A stretch of 64,000 nt of DNA from G965212025 sp965212025 (lineage in GTDB: Bacteria > Pseudomonadota > Gammaproteobacteria > Poriferisulfidales > Oxydemutatoraceae), in NCBI GenBank assembly GCA_965212025.1, contig OZ243039.1, forward strand, positions 868,001 to 932,000. Direction: 5' to 3'. A program made the position numbers and the translations under genes. This document shows, piece by piece, positions 1 to 8,999 of this stretch. The notes below the pieces were generated by a model that saw only the letters and a program-made list of their open reading frames with translations, ran no database searches and was not told the origin of the DNA. How positions within the stretch are numbered: position 1 is the first letter of the stretch; the number at the start of each line of letters is the position of its first letter.

Positions 1-3000
1 ACCGGTGCTTCCACTGTTGGGCCTGCGCCCGCTTTGTTTTCGGCAAATATCCTGACTTCGTACCTGGAACCACCTTCCAGACCTGAAAATTCCACTACGG
101 TTGAATTTGACGATCCCTGCTGTGTCATGCGCTGCTCTTCCTTCAACAGGCCTTTTGAAAACAGCCGCACGCGGTATGCCAGATCCAGGGAAACTCCGTC
201 TGCCGGTTTACCATACGCGCTGCTGTTCGGAGCACTACCGTAGCCGTCATTGGCAGCCCCGACAATGGTGACCTGTACCGTCGACAGTCCTGAAGCTGTC
301 TGGATTTCCACCGCCCCCGGAACGTTCATCAAATGGAAACTTCCTGACGCTGCATCTCCCACAGCGTCAAAATTTCTGCCGCGTATGGAATAACGGATTT
401 CGCTGCCGCCCGCGTAACGCTCACGCAATTCAGCCATCAATGTAACGTCAAGCACGAAACGGGATGCATAGGTGTGCCGAATGGTTCCGTCCACCTCCAC
501 CTCAAAGAGTTTCACGGCAGCTCCCCGATGCTCCCACTGCAGCATCAATTTGCCCTTTGAATCCCAGTCTGCCCGGATTGCAAGCGGTACAGCAGGAATA
601 TCTGCAACTGCCCGGAGCACGGGCAGCATGCGGGAGTATCCGAAAAACCAAAGTCGCGTATCCCAGTCCAGATACACGTCAGCTGCCAGGCAAAGATTGA
701 CGGGCTCAATTGAACACTCCATTTGTTCCACAGTGCGTAACCCGCTGTCCTGTACTGCGCCGTCATTCACGCCCACGAGGCTGTCCCCGTCGCCCAGCCT
801 GCTGGCATAGCTGCTGGCTATCGTGCCACTGTTGACTCCGACCAGCCTGCCTGGTAATTCAGCTTTGAATATATGAGCAGCGCTATAGGCATTTCTGACC
901 GAACCGCTGTTTTCCCCCACCAGCCCCCCTGTCTGACTGACTCCGGATACACCGTTCCATACGTAACTGTTACTGATGGTTCCTTTGTTTTCGCCGACCA
1001 GACCTCCGACCTGGTTCATTCCGAGTACTAGCATGCTTGCGTGGGTATTCACGATGCTGGCGTTGCCTTCGTTTACGCCCACTAGCCCACCAATCCCGGT
1101 GCCGCCCTTTCCGTGAACCGTGGAGCCAGTCGCGTAGCTGTCACTGATGGTGCCGCCAAGGTGCCGACCCACCAATCCGCCTGCCTGTTTGTATCCGACC
1201 ACTAATGTACCTCTTGCGTGGCTACCACGGATAGATCCTTTGTTTACGCCGACCAGACCCCCGACTTGACTGCGCCCTGACACACCTCCCAACGCACGAC
1301 TGCCTTCAATCGTGCCACCGTCGTTCTGACCCACCAGCCCGCCTACCTGACTGACTCCGGACACCGAGACTTGTGCCTTGCTGTTGCGGATGACACCACC
1401 CTGATTCAGGCCAACCAGACCCCCGACTTGATTGCGCCCTGCCACACTCCCCAACGCACGACTGCCTTCAATCGTGCCACCGTCGTTCTGACCCACCAGC
1501 CCGCCTGCCTGACTATTTCCGGACACCCAGCCTTGTGCCTCGCTGTTGCGGATGACACCACCCTGATTCAGGCCAACCAGACCCCCGACTTGATTGCGCC
1601 CTGACACACCTCCCAACGCACGACTGCCTTCAATCGTGCCACCGTCGTTCTGACCCACCAGCCCGCCTACCTGACTGACTCCGGACACCGAGACTTGTGC
1701 CTTGCTGTTGCGGATGACACCACCCTGATTCAGGCCAACCAGTCCACCGATGGTTCTGCTCCCGACAACCCTGCCGCCGGCAACTTCGCTGTCCTCAATC
1801 GTCCCTTGATCGTTCAGCCCAACCAGAGAACCGACATTCACTCCTTTGTTCGCCAAAACATTCACCAGCTTCACGCGCTTTAGAAGGCCACCCTGCAGCC
1901 TGCCAAACAGCCCGACATTCTCGGATTCTCCGCCTGCCACGCCAATCTTCAAATCGGTAATTTTGTAACCGTTGCCGTCATAAGTGCCAGAAAAACTCCT
2001 GATCGGTGTAAAGCCGATTCTCCAGCCACGCGTCGCAAGCGCTTCTATATCTTTGATCTGGACGTAGTGTGATTGGGGCGATGCCCCCACGCCGCGCAAA
2101 TGGCAAATATTTTCTACTTGGTAGGGATCACTTTCAGTCCCGGAACCTGCCATGGCTTGCGAATTCACAGGGCATGTGAACTCAGGATCCACATAGGGAA
2201 ATTGGCTGCCATGAAAATAGGCATCCCCGTAGTTCAGGGCATTGAAGACCCTTGGGTTTTTGTAGATATTGCCCATCCCGGCAAAGATGCCATTGCACCC
2301 CCCAAAACCGACAGAGACGCCCACCACGGATGACGTGTCCTCATAAAATGCCGGCGATCCGGAGCCTCCAAATTCAGCACGGTAGCCCGTATAAGGAGTC
2401 CGAAACCACCTTGCACAAACGGCTCCTGAGCAACTAGCTGATTTCGACGCATCCAGACTCGAAGTCTGCAGATACGCGTTTCTGAATGGGGAATACTGTT
2501 GCGCCAGCAAATACGAGTGGTGCAGTACATAGCCATCGAAGACCTCTGGGCTATGCGTCTTCCAGTCCAGTAGCTCGTAATCCCCCCAGCCACTGAACTG
2601 CCCTTCGATGCGCACCAGCCCCCAGTCATTTGCTACACTCCCCGCTATAAATCTTGAGCCTCTTGCCCGTGCCCGTCCCTTTGCTTCGTTTTTAAGTGCA
2701 ACGCTGAAATCGCTATTGATATAAGGCTTGTCATCGGCGTTGGGGTCATCCACTTCTGCCACGAAAAGATGCCAGACAGACAGGGCGTAGAGCGCGCCGT
2801 CCCCTGACTTGTTTTTCAGCAAACTTCCGGTACCGCAACCCGATGCATGTTCGCCATTCACGCAGATGAGCACAGTGCCCAAGGAGGCCTTGCGCACGTG
2901 CGCAGGCATGTCGCTGTTCACAAAATCGGCAGTGTTTTCCGTTTTGTCGTGATACTGGCATTCTCCAGACCGCGCCTGGAATTTTTGCAGTTGTGTGCCG

Positions 3001-3689
3001 GGCAACTCGCCGTTCCTGTCTTTGAAAGTGTGACTGGCTTTTTCTACGGCGAACGGAAATGCATCGGGTTCCAGACCGGACGCCGTGGGAGTCCGGAACT
3101 CCACCACTATGGCGTCTCCCGACATCGGGTATGACCAGAATCCGTCTCTGTTTCCGGCCAGACCCTCGCCGGTATGTTCCTCAACAGGGTCTTCCTCGTC
3201 AGTGAGGCTGTACAGCTTCACCGCCATGCCTGGATCCAGATGAAAATTCCTGAGGTACACCCCCAGACTGACGGCTGCAGGGGAATGAATGTGCGCCTGC
3301 CAGACATCGATGCCATCTTCCTGTTTGACCAGTGCCCAGTTGGCGCGCTGCAAACGAACTTCCCGGTAGATGCCGGTGTAGTTGACCGTGCTCACGCTGA
3401 GCAACTCCAGGATTTTATCTTCTTCCTGCGTGCTGAAGTCTCCCAGATCCAGTCGTTGTGCTCTGGTGGGGTACACGCTCCGGGCGGCCTCTCGCGCGTG
3501 TTGCACTTCCGGCAAGGGGCTGGCCGAGAAGCCTTGATCTACCAGAGATTCCTGATCCTGGCCGAAAGCGAGTGCGCCTGACGCGATGACGGATAACAAG
3601 ACTGGAGCCAGCCACTGGTAACTGCCACCATGGTGGCGAAAAATCCCGGCTTTGTACGTCCTCGGCCTTTCAAATCCTGCCCTGCTCAT
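1..3689 (-). CDS. Protease-GLUG-FN3 surface protein, 5' part (runs off left edge)
   Basis: The reading frame starts at an ATG at 3689 and stays open to base 3, at least 1229 codons, with no stop inside the window. The N-terminus (begins MSRAGF) has a hydrophobic signal segment around residues 28-42. Next come a propeptide-like region and a trypsin-fold domain resembling lysyl endopeptidase, with a GCGTGSLL segment, His in SVWHLF, Asp in ANDWGLVRI and Ser in GGSGSP. After this a glycine-rich series of GLUG-type repeats follows, many of the form GGLVGxNxGxI. The last part is a fibronectin-III-like pair. The product is very probably exported and surface exposed; protease plus adhesin is my inference. 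It is a close paralogue of the giant gene at 36714-46896, which supports the start (MKKAGF there). Repeat copies at 1290-1741 are nearly identical, so the repeat number is probably unstable. Upstream I see no strong Shine-Dalgarno site. Confidence 0.85.
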   Translation of the reverse strand, partial: MSRAGFERPRTYKAGIFRHHGGSYQWLAPVLLSVIASGALAFGQDQESLVDQGFSASPLPEVQHAREAARSVYPTRAQRLDLGDFSTQEEDKILELLSVSTVNYTGIYREVRLQRANWALVKQEDGIDVWQAHIHSPAAVSLGVYLRNFHLDPGMAVKLYSLTDEEDPVEEHTGEGLAGNRDGFWSYPMSGDAIVVEFRTPTASGLEPDAFPFAVEKASHTFKDRNGELPGTQLQKFQARSGECQYHDKTENTADFVNSDMPAHVRKASLGTVLICVNGEHASGCGTGSLLKNKSGDGALYALSVWHLFVAEVDDPNADDKPYINSDFSVALKNEAKGRARARGSRFIAGSVANDWGLVRIEGQFSGWGDYELLDWKTHSPEVFDGYVLHHSYLLAQQYSPFRNAYLQTSSLDASKSASCSGAVCARWFRTPYTGYRAEFGGSGSPAFYEDTSSVVGVSVGFGGCNGIFAGMGNIYKNPRVFNALNYGDAYFHGSQFPYVDPEFTCPVNSQAMAGSGTESDPYQVENICHLRGVGASPQSHYVQIKDIEALATRGWRIGFTPIRSFSGTYDGNGYKITDLKIGVAGGESENVGLFGRLQGGLLKRVKLVNVLANKGVNVGSLVGLNDQGTIEDSEVAGGRVVGSRTIGGLVGLNQGGVIRNSKAQVSVSGVSQVGGLVGQNDGGTIEGSRALGGVSGRNQVGGLVGLNQGGVIRNSEAQGWVSGNSQAGGLVGQNDGGTIEGSRALGSVAGRNQVGGLVGLNQGGVIRNSKAQVSVSGVSQVGGLVGQNDGGTIEGSRALGGVSGRSQVGGLVGVNKGSIRGSHARGTLVVGYKQAGGLVGRHLGGTISDSYATGSTVHGKGGTGIGGLVGVNEGNASIVNTHASMLVLGMNQVGGLVGENKGTISNSYVWNGVSGVSQTGGLVGENSGSVRNAYSAAHIFKAELPGRLVGVNSGTIASSYASRLGDGDSLVGVNDGAVQDSGLRTVEQMECSIEPVNLCLAADVYLDWDTRLWFFGYSRMLPVLRAVADIPAVPLAIRADWDSKGKLMLQWEHRGAAVKLFEVEVDGTIRHTYASRFVLDVTLMAELRERYAGGSEIRYSIRGRNFDAVGDAASGSFHLMNVPGAVEIQTASGLSTVQVTIVGAANDGYGSAPNSSAYGKPADGVSLDLAYRVRLFSKGLLKEEQRMTQQGSSNSTVVEFSGLEGGSRYEVRIFAENKAGAGPTVEAP
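1290..1741 (-). repeat. 162-bp in-frame tandem repeat inside the GLUG gene
   Basis: The same landmark sequence (caacgcacgactgcc) begins at 1290, 1452 and 1614, giving an exact 162-bp period, which is 54 codons. Nearly three copies are present. The first and third copies agree more closely with each other over their first 130 bases than with the middle one. Each unit encodes about two GLUG repeats. The period keeps the frame, so copy number can change without breaking the protein. Confidence 0.9.
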
Positions 3690-3982
3690 TTGAGACCGGG
3701 CGATAAAAACACAATCCTTCCCTTCATCAATCACTAACCAAGACAGAGCACGGTATCAAGGACTGCATAATAGCATGGACAGTGGCCTTCGAGACTTTTT
3801 GCCTCTTATTTGAGGCTTGTCCGGGGTCTCAAAAAGGACACCGACAGGAACTTTTATGTTGCTTTCTTCTGAGAGCTTGAGGCGATCCGGTCATTCGTAC
3901 GGTTTCGGCACAGACCTTTGAGTCTGTTGCGAATGTGGGCTACGGTACACCCCGTCCGGAGTTTTAATTCAGGAGACATTCT
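3690..3982. other. Divergent intergenic region with nested inverted repeats
   Basis: This 293-bp stretch separates the minus-strand GLUG gene from the plus-strand tyrosinase-like gene. It holds a nested inverted repeat: an outer arm GAGAC at 3791-3795 pairs with GTCTC at 3826-3830, and an inner arm GCCTC at 3801-3805 pairs with GAGGC at 3812-3816. A -10-like CATAAT sits at 3766-3771 on the plus strand but lacks a convincing -35 box. I see no ORF with coding character here. Confidence 0.5.
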
Positions 3983-5338
3983 GTGACAGTGAGACAAAGT
4001 ATTTGCGGATTATCCGCTCTACCCGGTCAGCTCAAGTTGCTGCGAGATGCCTTTGTGCGGCTGATGTCCGTAAAGGATGACCGTGGCTATCAGTATCTGG
4101 CGGGCATTCATGGCTTTCCACCACCTCGGTGGTGCAGGCAAAACAGCCATCTGTTTCTTCCTTGGAATCGCGCCTATCTGTACTATTTCGAGTTGGGTTT
4201 GCAATCGAGGCTGGGTCAAAACCTCAGCAGTCAGCCACCGCATGAGCCGGCTTTTTCCAGCGTCGGGATCCCGTGGTGGGATTGGACTTCGGGCGAATCA
4301 CACGAGGCAGGATTACCGTCTGTGTACAGCAATACACGCGTAGACGGACGACCCAACCATCTGGCCTCGGTTCCTGTAATTTGGCCGGAGTCTGTCTTGA
4401 AGAAATTAAGGGCGAGCGGGATCAGAGGGTATATCACTGACGGGAATCCTCCGGAAATCATGCGTGATCCCGGGTCGCCAAAAGCGTTACCTTCGTGCAG
4501 CCACGTCGAGCACATTCTGGCTGCCCCCACTTTTGCTGATTTTTCAAGCCGGGTTGAGGAAGCCAACAACCGGGTTCACGCGTGGGTGGCAGGAAGCATG
4601 TCAGATATCAACGTGGCCGCGTTTGACCCGATATTTTGGTCCCACCGCGCCATGATCGATCGCCTTTGGCACCTCTGGCAAAATGGATCTTATGGTCGCC
4701 CCCCGCCACCAAGTCTGATGGGGAAAGTGCTGAGCCCCTTCCCGATGACGGTGGCGCAGATGCTGGATATTCATGAGTTGGGTTATGGATACGCCGTGCA
4801 GGCATACGGATACGACAAAAAAGCTGTCAGGGCAAAAGGCAGGCAGGAAGGGGTGACAGCTACGATCGACAGGGCGACCGCCATTGAGCATCTGGCATTT
4901 GAGCCCGGGTCGGAGCAAGGTGCTTCTTTCGCCCGCGCAGAGTTGGTTTTCGAAGGCGTTGATTACAGTGCGCACTCGTACGAGCTTCGGGTATTTCTGA
5001 ACAACCGTTCTGCGGATGACAAAACGCCATGCACACTGGAGACGGGTTATGCCGGAAAATTCACGGTTTTCGGTCAGGGAGGATGCTACGGAGACGCCGG
5101 ACACTGCGACATCCCTGAAGCGCAGTCACGCGAGGATCGCTACACCCGGCACCCGCTCGCACCCAAACGTTTTAATGTTTCTGTTACCGAGGCACTTCAA
5201 AAAGTGCTCCTTGCCCCAGGTGGAAAGCTGAGATCCATGACCTTCGTCCCCATTGCCAGAATGCCTTTGCGTACCACCCAATGGCAGGCAACGGCTTTGC
5301 TCAAGTACGACAGCGTGACGCTACAGACTTATCGCTGA
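3983..5338 (+). CDS. Tyrosinase-family protein with degenerate copper sites
   Basis: A 451-aa protein with the tyrosinase/polyphenol oxidase fold. It starts at GTG, preceded by AGGAG at 3971-3975 with good spacing. The CuA region contains His43 (GIHGFP), Cys51, then Gln53 and Asn62 in the motif FLPWNR. The CuB region has Asn195 and His199 (NNRVH), then DPIFWSHR with Arg222. In active family members the residues at 53, 62, 195 and 222 are copper-binding histidines (PROSITE-type CuA and CuB patterns), so only two of six ligands are kept. The C-terminal domain (FGQGGCYGDAGHC) resembles that found on other bacterial and fungal tyrosinases. No signal peptide is visible. Family membership is clear. 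Copper-dependent phenol oxidase activity is doubtful; a binding role or another metal is possible. It is followed by 358 bp before the pilus operon on the same strand. Confidence 0.85.
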   Translation: MTVRQSICGLSALPGQLKLLRDAFVRLMSVKDDRGYQYLAGIHGFPPPRWCRQNSHLFLPWNRAYLYYFELGLQSRLGQNLSSQPPHEPAFSSVGIPWWDWTSGESHEAGLPSVYSNTRVDGRPNHLASVPVIWPESVLKKLRASGIRGYITDGNPPEIMRDPGSPKALPSCSHVEHILAAPTFADFSSRVEEANNRVHAWVAGSMSDINVAAFDPIFWSHRAMIDRLWHLWQNGSYGRPPPPSLMGKVLSPFPMTVAQMLDIHELGYGYAVQAYGYDKKAVRAKGRQEGVTATIDRATAIEHLAFEPGSEQGASFARAELVFEGVDYSAHSYELRVFLNNRSADDKTPCTLETGYAGKFTVFGQGGCYGDAGHCDIPEAQSREDRYTRHPLAPKRFNVSVTEALQKVLLAPGGKLRSMTFVPIARMPLRTTQWQATALLKYDSVTLQTYR

Positions 5339-5696
5339 CAGAAATGGGTGAGCTGGGCATCCCGGGCTGGGAAAGGGAAGTTCGGGAGCCTGGTTTCTTC
5401 CAGGAATTGTCGGTCTTTCGGCATCCCCGGCAACACTTGCTCCTTCGGTTTCGGACAGTCAACAGTTCGTCCTGAAGCTTTTTTGGCCTGCTACCGCTGC
5501 GCTGCCGGGTAGTCGATTGGCAGAGGCCGCATGTTTCTCCTTGACAGGCTGCCCGCCAAAGCCTGTGCCTTGACTGACTCCCACCCACTTTTATTGCTGA
5601 TATTCGGAGGCCGGAGTCCCTCCGGTCTTTGCGAACCCACCTCTTGTCAGGGCGTTCCCGTGCGCTTCATGGATTCGTAGTGTTCTACGCACACCA
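5339..5696. other. Intergenic region before the pilus operon
   Basis: 358 bp without a convincing gene between the tyrosinase-like gene and the first pilus gene. A TTGACT hexamer at 5570-5575 is followed 17 bp later by TATTGC at 5593-5598, a weak promoter candidate for the pilus operon. A hairpin at 5612-5626 is listed separately. The first pilus gene has no clear Shine-Dalgarno sequence in front of its ATG. Confidence 0.35.
5612..5630 (+). terminator. GC-rich hairpin upstream of the pilus operon
   Basis: CCGGAG at 5612-5617 pairs with CTCCGG at 5621-5626 around a 3-base loop, followed by TCTTT. This could be the terminator of the tyrosinase-like transcript or an attenuator in the pilus operon leader. 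The U-tract is short, so efficiency is uncertain. Confidence 0.4.
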
Positions 5697-6170
5697 ATGC
5701 CTAAGATCACTCAAAAACTTCTGCCCGCCTTTCATGTTTTCCGGGTCTCCTTTAGCCTCTTGGGTCTCGTTTGTACTCAAGCTGCCTTGGCCGGAATTCT
5801 CTACGGTGACAGGGTGCCGGAAAATCGGCAAGGCATCAGTGTGCCCGCTGCCACACTGCCTTCGACTGTCACTGTCAGAAGAAATTTGACCACAACGGAG
5901 TCCTTGCGCAGCGAAGCGCTGGATGGGCTTGAGGAAATGGTCGTTGCTCACTTTGAAGCCATCAGCATTGAACGTTTGGCAAACTTTCTGGCTCCGAAAG
6001 GATGGGAGGTGCATTTTGACTTGCCGGGTTCCCTGGCACAGCAGACGGTGGTGTTTCACGCCGAAACCACGCGCGAAAAGGCTCTTGATACGATGCTGAA
6101 GGGCTTGAACCTGAAGGGAACAATCTACTCCCAACGGGGCATCGTCTTCATCAGTGGGGGGAAGTGGTGA
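5697..6170 (+). CDS. TcpQ/PilL-like pilus assembly protein
   Basis: A 157-aa exported protein, first gene of a type IVb pilus operon. It has an N-terminal signal segment ending near VCTQAALA. Its C-terminal half (about residues 80-155, with features such as LANFLAPKGWEVHFD and a final IVFISGG) resembles the C-terminal domain of TcpQ and the N-terminal domain of PilL. In type IVb systems these act with the secretin in the periplasm. Its stop codon overlaps the start of the secretin gene (TGATG), which suggests translational coupling. Assignment rests on fold-like features and gene order rather than a strong motif, so the exact name is left open. The start has no obvious Shine-Dalgarno sequence, but a stop lies in frame shortly upstream. 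Confidence 0.65.
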   Translation: MPKITQKLLPAFHVFRVSFSLLGLVCTQAALAGILYGDRVPENRQGISVPAATLPSTVTVRRNLTTTESLRSEALDGLEEMVVAHFEAISIERLANFLAPKGWEVHFDLPGSLAQQTVVFHAETTREKALDTMLKGLNLKGTIYSQRGIVFISGGKW

Positions 6171-7708
6171 TGTCAGTGCGCCTGATGGTTCCCTTCCTCT
6201 TTACCCTCGTACTGTGTGCGTGCGCAACGCGTCTCACTGACGATGACTCGTACCGTCTGCAGTTGGAACAATCCAGGCAGGAAGCCAGGGAAAGCGCAGA
6301 GCTTCCGCCGGTCTATATGCGGAAACGGGGAGATGGTTCTCATCCCTTGCTGCTCAGTACGGTACAGGTGAACTTCCCTCCAGGAAAAGTGGCCTTACAG
6401 ACTGTCTTGGTGCAAGGTCTGGGATTTCCTGTCACTGTGATTGCCATGGATGAGGGGGTGGATTTGCAACTCGGTGTGTCTGTGCGGTCTGAAGGGGTGA
6501 CGGTGCGTTCCTTTTTGGAGCAAATTGAAGGGGTGACCGGTTACGACCTGGTTTTGTTGCCTGAGCGGGCAATAGTGGAAGTGGCTTCGCTGGTCGTGAA
6601 AACCTGGACCTTGCCGGCGATGGCAGGCATGAGCCGGTTTCGGGCAAGGATTGGCTTTGAAGCGAGCGCTGACAGAAATGACTCCGCTACGGTTCAGGGG
6701 ACTAACAACTCGAATCGCAGTCATGACATTAGTGCCAGGATTGATCACGAGGAAGACGCCTGGAAGCATCTGGTGGACCACGCGCATTGTCTGCTGGAGA
6801 CCTTTCAGTGCCCAAACAGTCACGCCGACAATCGATCCGGCAATCAGCCGCGGACACCTGTGGCCACACGGGTAGCGACTCCCTGGCTGGCGGACAATCC
6901 CAGGCTGGGGACGATTACCGCCTCGGCTCCGCCGCGAAAAATTGCCGTGCTGAATACATGGTTGCAAGAGACCATGAAACAAAGTCAGCGTCTGGTGCGT
7001 CTTGAGTGCCTCATTCTGGATTTGAACTTACGCAAATCGAGTGAAAAGGGTCTGGATTTTGATGCGATATTTGGTGACGAGGGTAGCCGCTTGCTGTTTG
7101 GCTACAAATCGGAGGGCAGTTTGCAGGATGGCCTGTCTGTAGGAGGCGAATGGTTGCGCGGAGAATTTAGCCTGGACTTCATTCTGAAGAGCCTTGCCAA
7201 GCATGCCGACGTGAAAGTCAAAAGCCGTATCTACTTGGCGGTGACAAACGGCGCGACTGCATATTTGAATACTGGCGAGGTTTTTTCCTATATCTCCAAC
7301 TCCGGCTCCGTCGCGAATAACGGAGTGACGACCACGACTTTTGAACAGGGTCGCCTGCAAGTCGGACTGGAGTTGGCAGTCACCCCGCGTTTTCTGGAAG
7401 GCAGCAAGAAAATGCTGATTGAAGTGATTCCGATTTTGTCTTCTCTGGTTCGTTTTGATGTTCTGAGTGTCGGGGATTCACGGATTTCAGCCCCGGTGAT
7501 TGCTTTGCGTCAAATGATGACCCAAGCTCTGACAGTCAGTGGCCGACCGATCACGATTGGGGGCCTGAGCTCAAGCCGTCTTGCGAAAAATTCCAGCCAT
7601 CTGTTTTCTGGCAAAGGCCTTCTCGACTCTGTGCTCGGTGAGTACCAGGATGTTTCCGAAGACCATGAACTGCTGATCGTCATTACCCCACGGGAGGTCG
7701 CCGTATGA
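6170..7708 (+). CDS. pilN: PilN-family type IVb pilus secretin (outer-membrane lipoprotein)
   Basis: A 512-aa secretin that should form the outer-membrane channel for the pilus. The ATG at 6170 gives a lipoprotein signal with a lipobox LCAC (lipidated Cys18); GTG codons at 6164 and 6167 are alternatives. The middle has secretin N-domain-like sequence. The C-terminal half carries typical secretin core features: an alternation of beta strands, VTNGATAYLNTGEVFSY, a Leu/Val-rich LELAVTPRFLEGSKKMLIEV stretch, a GGLSSS segment and a terminal ELLIVITPREV. Length and lipobox match the PilN/BfpB group. It overlaps the next gene by four bases (ATGA). Confidence 0.85.
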   Translation: MSVRLMVPFLFTLVLCACATRLTDDDSYRLQLEQSRQEARESAELPPVYMRKRGDGSHPLLLSTVQVNFPPGKVALQTVLVQGLGFPVTVIAMDEGVDLQLGVSVRSEGVTVRSFLEQIEGVTGYDLVLLPERAIVEVASLVVKTWTLPAMAGMSRFRARIGFEASADRNDSATVQGTNNSNRSHDISARIDHEEDAWKHLVDHAHCLLETFQCPNSHADNRSGNQPRTPVATRVATPWLADNPRLGTITASAPPRKIAVLNTWLQETMKQSQRLVRLECLILDLNLRKSSEKGLDFDAIFGDEGSRLLFGYKSEGSLQDGLSVGGEWLRGEFSLDFILKSLAKHADVKVKSRIYLAVTNGATAYLNTGEVFSYISNSGSVANNGVTTTTFEQGRLQVGLELAVTPRFLEGSKKMLIEVIPILSSLVRFDVLSVGDSRISAPVIALRQMMTQALTVSGRPITIGGLSSSRLAKNSSHLFSGKGLLDSVLGEYQDVSEDHELLIVITPREVAV

Positions 7709-8580
7709 ACGAGGTGGTTCCTAACCGTCTTTATCACATACGAGGCAAGGACTGTCTGTTTCTTCCGGACGCGATTGCTCCCGTTTTGCCTCCTCTGGGG
7801 CAACAGGTTGTGGTCTTGGAAGAGCACCCGGAGGGGATGGTCTTTTGTTCCAGTGAAGGTCTTCGGGAGGTACGGAAAACGTGTCCGGAAGCGCAAATTT
7901 ATGGCTATTGGCAAATGCTGTTGGCTTCGGGTTTTGTCGACCGCGACACGCCACTGCAGGCCGTGTATTTTGGCGACCAGGACACAGGTCAGTATTTTAT
8001 GCGGGACAGTGGACGCCGGGGCGGTGCCACGGGGGAGATACGGGGGGGTCGTCCGCTGGATGTTAGTGGCCGGGAGATTTTGCTCAGCACGGCTCGCCAG
8101 ATACATCCCAAACTGCAACAGCTTTGTCTGCCTGCGCGTGCTGCCCAAAGCTACGAAGATCGTTTGCGTGAAAAAACCCGTCGCCGGAATCGTTTGCTGC
8201 TGGCTTTCTCTGCTTTCCTCGTACTGGCTGTCGTGACCGGATATCTGGGACAGGCTTACCAGGAAAGAGAGGCGGCAAAGCGCGAATTATTGGCTCGCGA
8301 AATACAGGATTTGCGCTTTACCAAAGAAGCGTTGCTGAAGGAGCGCATCGTCCGCCTTCCTCGCCAGGAGCAAGTTTTGGATCGCTTTTTCCAGGTGTTT
8401 TTGCACTGGGATCAGGTTGAGGTTCCTGAACAGGGCTTTCATCAAAAGCAGTTCAGGGCAAGTCTGGGGAAATCAGATCGGGATTCCGGGATTGATGCCA
8501 GGCATGCCAGGTCTCTGAACTACACCTACGAATACGAGCCAGGGACAGGGGCACAGTTGCAATGGAAGATCGGCTCATGA
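7705..8580 (+). CDS. pilO: PilO-like inner-membrane pilus protein
   Basis: 291 aa with about 160 cytoplasmic residues, one membrane span at roughly residues 162-182, a short coiled coil at about 185-215 and a periplasmic tail. This bitopic layout and the position directly after the secretin match PilO of type IVb (R64-like) pili, where it links the inner-membrane platform to the secretin. Start ATG overlaps the pilN stop, and its own stop overlaps the next ATG, both as ATGA. Sequence similarity to named PilO proteins is judged from layout and context only. Confidence 0.65.
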   Translation: MNEVVPNRLYHIRGKDCLFLPDAIAPVLPPLGQQVVVLEEHPEGMVFCSSEGLREVRKTCPEAQIYGYWQMLLASGFVDRDTPLQAVYFGDQDTGQYFMRDSGRRGGATGEIRGGRPLDVSGREILLSTARQIHPKLQQLCLPARAAQSYEDRLREKTRRRNRLLLAFSAFLVLAVVTGYLGQAYQEREAAKRELLAREIQDLRFTKEALLKERIVRLPRQEQVLDRFFQVFLHWDQVEVPEQGFHQKQFRASLGKSDRDSGIDARHARSLNYTYEYEPGTGAQLQWKIGS

Positions 8581-8999
8581 AATACCTGTCGTTGTTTGTC
8601 CTGGGGATGCTACAGGCGTGTGTTCTGACTGGAGCGGGAGAGACGCAAATAGAGACGCTGGTCGACGAAAAGAAGACCTTGCATGAGGAGATCACAGATT
8701 TGTACGCCATGCCAGTGTCTGCAGACGTGCGTTTGCACTGGCAGTTTGCATCTGAGTGGTTTGGGAAACATGACAGGATGGTGATGAACCCTGTGGCAAC
8801 GAAGCCCGGTTCCATAACGGATGTTTACGGTGGAGTCTGGTGGGGCGGCGTGGTTAGCGGGCCGGCAATGGAAGTTTTGGTCGCGGCACGTCAGCTACAG
8901 TCTGTCGTGCCAGTATTTTTTGATCGCTTTTCGGGCAGCAAGGTGCAGGCAAGCCTGTTTTTTTACGTCCTGGGCGCGGAGAAGGCGACCGATGCATAG
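8577..8999 (+). CDS. Small exported protein of unknown function in the pilus operon
   Basis: A 140-aa product I do not recognise. It starts with a hydrophobic signal and a lipobox-like LQAC at Cys15. The mature part has an amphipathic helix-like stretch (ETLVDEKKTLHEEITDLY) and a glycine/tryptophan-rich segment (VYGGVWWGGVVSGP). It overlaps the genes on both sides by 4 and 8 bases, so it is almost certainly translated as part of the pilus operon. Position suggests a small periplasmic or lipoprotein accessory factor, comparable in size to PilM or TcpS-type proteins, but no motif supports a specific name. Confidence 0.7.
   Translation: MKYLSLFVLGMLQACVLTGAGETQIETLVDEKKTLHEEITDLYAMPVSADVRLHWQFASEWFGKHDRMVMNPVATKPGSITDVYGGVWWGGVVSGPAMEVLVAARQLQSVVPVFFDRFSGSKVQASLFFYVLGAEKATDA

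Noticed and set aside
1371..1883. Two plus-strand open frames with identical segments
   Set aside because: They are antisense shadows of the 162-bp repeat in the left-edge GLUG gene; the minus strand carries the continuous coding frame.
7510..8148. Minus-strand 212-codon frame inside the pilus operon
   Set aside because: It lies antisense to pilN and pilO, which have clear family features and overlapping start and stop codons.
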